A stretch of DNA of 8,480 nt, taken from assembly GCA_046728075.1 (NCBI GenBank), contig JBKPDV010000120.1, positions 1-8,480 on the forward strand, read 5' to 3'. The notes under the pieces are model-generated. The model worked only from the letters and a program-made list of their open reading frames with translations. It did no database searches and had not been told where the DNA came from. Shown piece after piece: positions 4,464-8,480 of the stretch. The stretch is from JBKPDV01 sp046728075 (GTDB lineage: Bacteria; Acidobacteriota; Thermoanaerobaculia; UBA5066; Gp7-AA6). The stretch's first letter is position 1, and every line of letters begins with the position of its first letter. A program made the translations under genes and the position numbers.

Positions 4464-5673
4464 CCGCGCCTCGCAGGTCGCCCTGGTCCGCGACGCCGAC
4501 AGGACGGTTCTGACGATGTCCAACGACTTTCAGGGAGACCTGAAGGAGTTCGCCGTCGTCGTTCCCGTGCCGACCTTCCTCACCAGGGAACAGATCCACG
4601 TCGGCGACAAGAAACGGATTGACCACCTCGACGCCTATTCCTCGCCGCGGCTGGTCGAGTATTTCGATCCCGATCCCTGCCGCCAGAAGGATGCCCTCCA
4701 GGCGCCCAGCAATTCCGGGGCAGTCAGCAAGATGTCTCTCGACTCCGCCGCCGAGCGCGCCCGGAGCCTCGGTGTCACGATCGAGGCGCGCTACACGGTC
4801 GGCGAGTACGACATCCTGATTCTTTCGGCCAAAGAATCCTCGGGCCTGGAGACCTGGCTGAAAACAAACGGGTACCGCATTCCGGCCGGCGCTTCCGTCG
4901 TGCTCGCCGGCTACATCAAGTCGGGGATGCGTTTCTTCGTCGCGAAGGTGGACTTGAAGGAACAGGCCCGGTTGGGCTTCTCCTATCTGCGGCCGATCCA
5001 GGTCGCCTACGAGTCGCCGAAGTTCATGCTTCCGATCCGGCTCGGGATGGTCAACGCGAACGGCCCGCAGGAGCTCTTCGTGTACGCGCTGACGCGAAAG
5101 GGGCGCGTCGAGACGACGAACTATCGAACGGTCAAGCTCCCCTCCGACATAGACGTGCCCCTCTACGTGAGAGAGGAGTTCGCCGGCTTCTACCGGGCGA
5201 TGTTCTCCCAGCAGGTCCGGCAGGAGCGGATGCAGGCTGTCTTTCTCGAGTACGCCTGGGACATGAACTGGTGCGATCCCTGCGCGGCGGCTCCTCTCTC
5301 GCGCGAAGAGCTGCGCGACCTCGGGGTCTTCTGGCTCGAGGAAGGCGCTTCCGCCGGCGGGGCCTCGCCCGTCTTTCTGACGCGCCTGCACCTGCGCTAT
5401 GACAACGCTCACTTTCCGGAAGACCTGGTCTTCCAGGAGACCGCCGATCGAACCAACTTTCAGGCGCGCTACGTTCTGCGCCACGCCTTCGAGGGAGATA
5501 CCTCGTGTGCCGCCGGAACGGAGTACCGCCGCACGCTCGCGGAGAGGCGCGAACAGGAGGCCACGACTCTGGCCCGCCTGACAGGCTGGCGCGCCTCGGA
5601 AGTGCGAAGGAAGATGGGGCTGACCAACGCGTCGATCGACGCACGGAAATGGTACGAGCGGATTTGGAAGTAA
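4354..5673 (+). CDS. Secreted DUF2330 domain protein
   Basis: The 439-residue product starts with a typical signal peptide, MRRSAIWIPILLCVLPARAALG, probably cut around residues 19-22, so it should act outside the cytoplasmic membrane. The mature start, CGFYVAKADTKLYNRASQVALVRD, followed by TVLTMSNDF and EFAVVVPVPTF (52-74), is the hallmark of DUF2330, a family of unknown function. Near residues 302-323, WDMNWCDPCAAAPLSREELRDLG contains a CxxC pair (C307, C310). Other cysteines in the mature part are C24, C109 and C385, so a disulfide or metal site is possible. No C-terminal membrane helix or sorting signal is seen; the end is charged and helical. The start is set by AAAGGAG six bases upstream. 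The first 110 bases overlap the RnfD-like gene in another frame. Family assignment is firm; biochemical role is not known, and a link with the upstream membrane protein is inferred only from the operon. Confidence 0.92.
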   Translation: MRRSAIWIPILLCVLPARAALGFCGFYVAKADTKLYNRASQVALVRDADRTVLTMSNDFQGDLKEFAVVVPVPTFLTREQIHVGDKKRIDHLDAYSSPRLVEYFDPDPCRQKDALQAPSNSGAVSKMSLDSAAERARSLGVTIEARYTVGEYDILILSAKESSGLETWLKTNGYRIPAGASVVLAGYIKSGMRFFVAKVDLKEQARLGFSYLRPIQVAYESPKFMLPIRLGMVNANGPQELFVYALTRKGRVETTNYRTVKLPSDIDVPLYVREEFAGFYRAMFSQQVRQERMQAVFLEYAWDMNWCDPCAAAPLSREELRDLGVFWLEEGASAGGASPVFLTRLHLRYDNAHFPEDLVFQETADRTNFQARYVLRHAFEGDTSCAAGTEYRRTLAERREQEATTLARLTGWRASEVRRKMGLTNASIDARKWYERIWK

Positions 5674-5879
5674 GCGACACAGACTGCGACCGGTCGCCGA
5701 GTCAAGGGGTTTCTTGTGCTCCGCGCCAGCGAACGCTCGGCTGACCATTTTTTGGCCAATCGGAGGCTCCTGACTGGCGGGCTGTGGCGCTGCTCGGGGA
5801 GCGGACACCGCTAACTCGTTCACCTTCAAAAGCATCGCGCCCTGGGCGGGCGGGCACAGGGTTCGCTTTTTAGTGGTCC
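5674..5879 (+). other. 206-base gap between the DUF2330 and prepilin genes
   Basis: No gene is supported here. Thirteen bases after the DUF2330 stop there is a perfect 12-base palindrome, GCGACCGGTCGC (5686-5697); it has no loop or T-run and so is more like a protein-binding site or chance than a terminator. A run of six T (5748-5753) follows weak hairpin potential (about 5726-5743), a poor terminator candidate. A GG-N10-GC arrangement occurs just before the prepilin start and is listed separately. Confidence 0.5.
5852..5867 (+). promoter_or_regulatory. Weak sigma-54-like promoter candidate before the prepilin gene
   Basis: GGGCACAGGGTTCGCT matches the sigma-54 consensus TGGCAC-N5-TTGCW at GGCAC and at the GC of the -12 element with the required ten-base spacing (GG 5853-5854, GC 5865-5866), and misses the leading T and one T of TTGC. 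Type IV pilin genes are often sigma-54 dependent, which makes it worth noting. The predicted transcript would start only about two bases before the ATG, leaving no room for a ribosome site, so chance is quite likely. Confidence 0.18.
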
Positions 5880-6632
5880 ATGCAATACATCAAGAGTCGG
5901 CAACGCGGGTACACCTTTATCGAAGTCCTGGTCATTCTGGCGATCGCCGGCACGATGGCCGCGCTCGCGCTTCCTTACTTCCACCAGATCTACAAGCGCA
6001 ACCGGCTGCGCAGCACCGTCCAGGATATCTACTCGATGGTGCTGGCCACGCGCATGCAGGCGGTCAAGCGGAACCAGGTGACGATCCTCCAGGTCGTCAT
6101 GAACAACCCGGCGCTCTGCGGCCAGAGCAGCAAGTGCATGATCATGTGGGCCGACAACGTTCCCAACAACTATGTTCAGGACGCGGGCGAGCCGACGATC
6201 CAACAGCAACCCATTCCGGACTACATCTACTTCCGCCGCCCGCCCAGCGGATCGCTCAACGGCCCGAGCGCGGTCGCCTTCGACGGCTATCCGGGCGCTC
6301 CCGGCGCCAGCGACCGCATCGTTTTTCAGGCAGACGGCACCCTTGTGGCGCCGACCTCCACCAATTCTCTCCCGCCTCTCGCCCCCGGCGCCGTGACCGC
6401 CAGCGTGCCGCACGGATCGATCGACTGCAATCCGTCCAGTCGCTGTCGCGGAATCTTCATCGCCGATAACAACGACACGGGATCGACCGCGAATCGCAAT
6501 GTCTTTCGGATCAGCGTCGATGACTACGGCCGGACCGGACGCGTCTCGCTTCTCAAATGGCTCCCAACCTCGGACGGCGGCAACGCCGGCGAGAACAACT
6601 TTGTGCCGGGACCCTGGGTCTGGGCGGACTGA
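5880..6632 (+). CDS. GspH/FimT-type prepilin-like protein
   Basis: The 250-residue protein begins with a ten-residue basic leader ending in glycine (MQYIKSRQRG), followed by YTFIEVLVILAIAGTMAALALP. This is the class III prepilin signal: a prepilin peptidase would cut after G10, E5 of the mature chain (residue 15) is present, and the hydrophobic helix forms the filament core or membrane anchor. Position +1 is Tyr instead of the usual Phe. The C-terminal part has the GspH/FimT layout: RIVFQADGTLV (146-156) and FRISVDDYGRTGRVSLLKW (209-227). Two cysteine pairs (C80/C86 and C183/C189) could form disulfides in the globular head. An in-frame TAG at 5871 leaves ATG 5880 as the natural start; no strong Shine-Dalgarno precedes it. 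It is probably a minor pilin or pseudopilin of a type IV pilus or type II secretion system encoded elsewhere, since no other such gene lies nearby. It converges on the glycosyltransferase gene, 62 bases away. Confidence 0.88.
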   Translation: MQYIKSRQRGYTFIEVLVILAIAGTMAALALPYFHQIYKRNRLRSTVQDIYSMVLATRMQAVKRNQVTILQVVMNNPALCGQSSKCMIMWADNVPNNYVQDAGEPTIQQQPIPDYIYFRRPPSGSLNGPSAVAFDGYPGAPGASDRIVFQADGTLVAPTSTNSLPPLAPGAVTASVPHGSIDCNPSSRCRGIFIADNNDTGSTANRNVFRISVDDYGRTGRVSLLKWLPTSDGGNAGENNFVPGPWVWAD

Positions 6633-6680
6633 AAGCCTCAACCGGGTGAGATCGGTATGAGCGGTCGGCCAGCGACTCCT

Positions 6681-6700
6681 CGCTGATCGATTCCTCAGCG
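6681..6700. terminator. Small hairpin between convergent genes, possible bidirectional terminator
   Basis: CGCTGA (6681-6686) pairs perfectly with TCAGCG (6695-6700) around an eight-base loop, and the right arm contains the stop codon of the minus-strand glycosyltransferase. The site lies between two converging genes, where a terminator is expected. There is no T-run on either strand, so a rho-independent mechanism is weakly supported. Confidence 0.25.
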
Positions 6701-8480
6701 CGCGAGGGCGTACACGCGCGCGGCCTGGTCGGAGTAGATCGGTCGAAAGAGGCGCAGAAACTCCGGATCGTCGACTTGGATCGAGGGCGGATTGCCCGGC
6801 GACAAGAGGAGATGATCCGCTCCGAGCCCGCGCAGAGTCCGCCAGAGCTCTTGCGGGGTCCTGCCTGCCTCCCGGACCCTGGCAAAGTTCGCCGGTCCAA
6901 AAAAGTCCCCCTGAAACCGACCCTGCGCGAAGAAGACCATGTTCTCTGCGGAATACGCGTAGAGGCTGTAACCCGAGCCTGCCCTCCGGTTGAGGAAGGT
7001 AATCGCCGAATAGGTGGGGAGCCGTTTGCTGATGTATCGATCCCGCTCTTGCGACGACACGGGCGGGACTCCGCGCCTCTTGATCTCGCGAGCCGAATAA
7101 AGAAAGGCCGGCGCGAGCAAGGCCGCGGCGGCGACCGCGATCGCCGCGCGCGAGAGCCCCTTGTGCGGGAAACGGAAGAGGTCGAGCCCGAGCGAGGCCG
7201 CCGCGAAGGAGAGCAACGGCCAGACCGGCAGGAGGTATCGCGGGTCACGCGGCAGTGTCAACGCAAAGACCACATATGCCGCGGCGACGGCGAGCAGCGC
7301 GCGCCAGCGTGAGCGCAGGATCGCTCCCGCTACCAGAATCGGCGCGGCGATCAGGGAGACGGGAGAGAAGGGGGGATGCCAGTCGAAATGGCGCTGCGTG
7401 AAGATCAGGTCGAACGGAAGCGTGACGAACCGGAGGAGCTGGCTTCCGACCGCCGTCGCAAGGCCGCCAGCGGCGGGGGACTCCGCTCCGAAAACGCTCG
7501 GCTGAAAGTGGCTCAAGTCCCAGTCGCTCGACCCGAAGAGCCGGGCGAAGTAAGGAAAGATCGGATTGCCGGTCTCGAGGAAGAGACGCAGGTACCAGGG
7601 CGAGAGCGCCGCGAGGGCCGCCGCGAGAAAGAAGAGACCGGACCGCCATCGCCGTCCCTTGGATGAGGTCGCGACGGCGGCGACGGCGAGCGCCGCGACG
7701 AAGAAGAGACCGAGGTACTTGACCGCCGCCGCGGTGCCCGTGAAGAAACCGGCCAGCGCCAACCACCCTTCCGCGCCGGTTCTCTGCCACCGCGCGAACG
7801 AGTAGAAGGCCGCCGTCGAGAAGAGAATCAGGCCGGGCTCGACATAGGGCGTGGCGCCGAAGTAGGCGACGATCGGGTTGCCGAGAAACGCGGCAGCCGC
7901 AATCCAGCCCGCAGCCGGCTCTCCCTCTTCGCGTCCACAGGCGACCAGGAGCCATCCGGTCACGAGCGTCGCGATCATCGAGAGGCATTGCGCGGCCAGG
8001 TCTTGCCCGGCCGGGAAGACGACGGCGAAGAGGAACTCCATCAGCTGCGGGAAAACCGGGAATCGCAGGTCGCGCAGAAACGGCGCGCGGCCAGTCTCCG
8101 CGAACGCCCTCGCGTAGGGCAGGTGGTACATCGTCGCATCGAACGCTGTCGAGGGATAGAGCGGCAGGAGGAGAAGCGGCAGCAGCCCGCCGGCTGGAAG
8201 GAGCCACCACAAGCGGCCCGGCCCTGGCTCGGCATCGGATCCGGCCCGAAAGCTTTGGGCGAGCTCCCGCCAGCTCTCCCGGCCGGCCAGGTTCGCGGCG
8301 GCGAGCAGAGGGAGCACGACCCACGGGCGCAGGAGTCCAAGAAGGGCGAGCAGAAACGCGCAGTGACCGACCACGGCCAGGCCGGCGGCGAGCGCAAGAC
8401 TCACTCGCGCCGTCACGGCGCCCGCCTCGACGCGCCGCGTGAGGAAACATCCGATCGGGTAGCTCGCCAGTGTCAGGCCG
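6695..8480 (-). CDS. GT39/PMT-2-like multi-pass glycosyltransferase, 5' end outside the window
   Basis: The frame is open from the right edge to the stop at 6697-6695, giving 594 visible residues. A GTG at 8416 could serve as a start, but the 21 codons upstream (GLTLASYPIGCFLTRRVEAG) read as the end of a first membrane helix and a basic loop, so the true start is probably beyond 8480. The protein has about ten to twelve membrane helices and a soluble C-terminal part of roughly 110 residues. FDATMYHLPYARAFAETGR, with the Asp encoded at 8138-8140, lies in the first large external loop where GT-C enzymes carry their catalytic acid. GNPIVAYFGATPYVEPGL, AAVKYLG and ETGNPIFPYF are typical of this GT39-like subfamily. 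Such enzymes use polyprenyl-phosphate sugars to glycosylate proteins or lipids at the membrane; donor and acceptor cannot be inferred. The C-terminal stretch RDRYISKRLPTYSAITFLNRR is also typical. It converges with the prepilin gene, but I see no proof that it modifies that pilin. Confidence 0.87.
   Translation of the reverse strand, partial: GLTLASYPIGCFLTRRVEAGAVTARVSLALAAGLAVVGHCAFLLALLGLLRPWVVLPLLAAANLAGRESWRELAQSFRAGSDAEPGPGRLWWLLPAGGLLPLLLLPLYPSTAFDATMYHLPYARAFAETGRAPFLRDLRFPVFPQLMEFLFAVVFPAGQDLAAQCLSMIATLVTGWLLVACGREEGEPAAGWIAAAAFLGNPIVAYFGATPYVEPGLILFSTAAFYSFARWQRTGAEGWLALAGFFTGTAAAVKYLGLFFVAALAVAAVATSSKGRRWRSGLFFLAAALAALSPWYLRLFLETGNPIFPYFARLFGSSDWDLSHFQPSVFGAESPAAGGLATAVGSQLLRFVTLPFDLIFTQRHFDWHPPFSPVSLIAAPILVAGAILRSRWRALLAVAAAYVVFALTLPRDPRYLLPVWPLLSFAAASLGLDLFRFPHKGLSRAAIAVAAAALLAPAFLYSAREIKRRGVPPVSSQERDRYISKRLPTYSAITFLNRRAGSGYSLYAYSAENMVFFAQGRFQGDFFGPANFARVREAGRTPQELWRTLRGLGADHLLLSPGNPPSIQVDDPEFLRLFRPIYSDQAARVYALAR

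Noticed and set aside
5686..5697. Palindrome GCGACCGGTCGC as a terminator of the RnfD-like/DUF2330 operon
   Set aside because: It has no unpaired loop and no following T-run; 12-base palindromes are not rare in GC-rich DNA.
5726..5753. Rho-independent terminator ending at the T6 run
   Set aside because: The possible stem is only three or four pairs and lies too far from the T-run.
4210..5835. 541-codon minus-strand open frame opposite the DUF2330 gene
   Set aside because: The plus strand encodes a clear DUF2330 protein with signal peptide and ribosome site; the antisense frame is open because of high GC content.
5826..6641. 271-codon minus-strand open frame opposite the prepilin gene
   Set aside because: The prepilin signal and GspH/FimT pattern are on the plus strand; the antisense translation has no recognisable motif.
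7245..8450. 401-codon minus-strand frame starting at 8450
   Set aside because: It is an out-of-frame shadow of the glycosyltransferase, arginine-rich and without membrane helices.

Overview
The window is a high-GC bacterial chromosomal segment that most resembles an Acidobacteriota-type genome. This is inferred from the style of the genes: a PASTA-less Ser/Thr kinase with a 'GPYEI...GSGGMGEVYRARD' N-terminus and a TPR tail, an exported DUF2330 protein, an orphan RnfD/NqrB-like membrane protein, and many short palindromic intergenic repeats. No rRNA, tRNA, CRISPR array, transposase or phage gene was seen, and the phylum call is moderate at best.

Left part (1-3527). An uncertain reading frame runs off the left edge on the minus strand (1-142). 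A GNAT acetyltransferase (267-845) and a membrane-anchored Ser/Thr kinase with a TPR-containing extracytoplasmic part (942-3047) are both on the minus strand. Copies and fragments of a GC-rich palindromic repeat lie around and between them. One copy has run into the 3' end of the acetyltransferase gene and supplies its last 18 codons. The 480-base divergent gap upstream of the kinase (3048-3527) holds four more repeat units or part-units and no convincing gene.

Middle part (3528-5673). Two plus-strand genes form an apparent operon: a polytopic RnfD/NqrB-like protein (3528-4463) and a secreted DUF2330 protein (4354-5673). They overlap out of frame by 110 bases, and a strong Shine-Dalgarno for the second lies inside the first. 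The pair may work together at the cell envelope, but no function is established from the sequence.

Right part (5674-8480). After a 206-base gap comes a plus-strand GspH/FimT-type prepilin-like protein (5880-6632). It converges on a minus-strand GT39/PMT-2-like multi-pass glycosyltransferase (6695-8480) whose start lies beyond the right edge. The prepilin has no other pilus or secretion gene beside it here.

No clearly new multi-gene system is present. The best leads are the RnfD-like/DUF2330 pair, the repeat family with two sequence subtypes, the repeat-made C-terminus of the acetyltransferase, and a probable leaderless promoter for the kinase.
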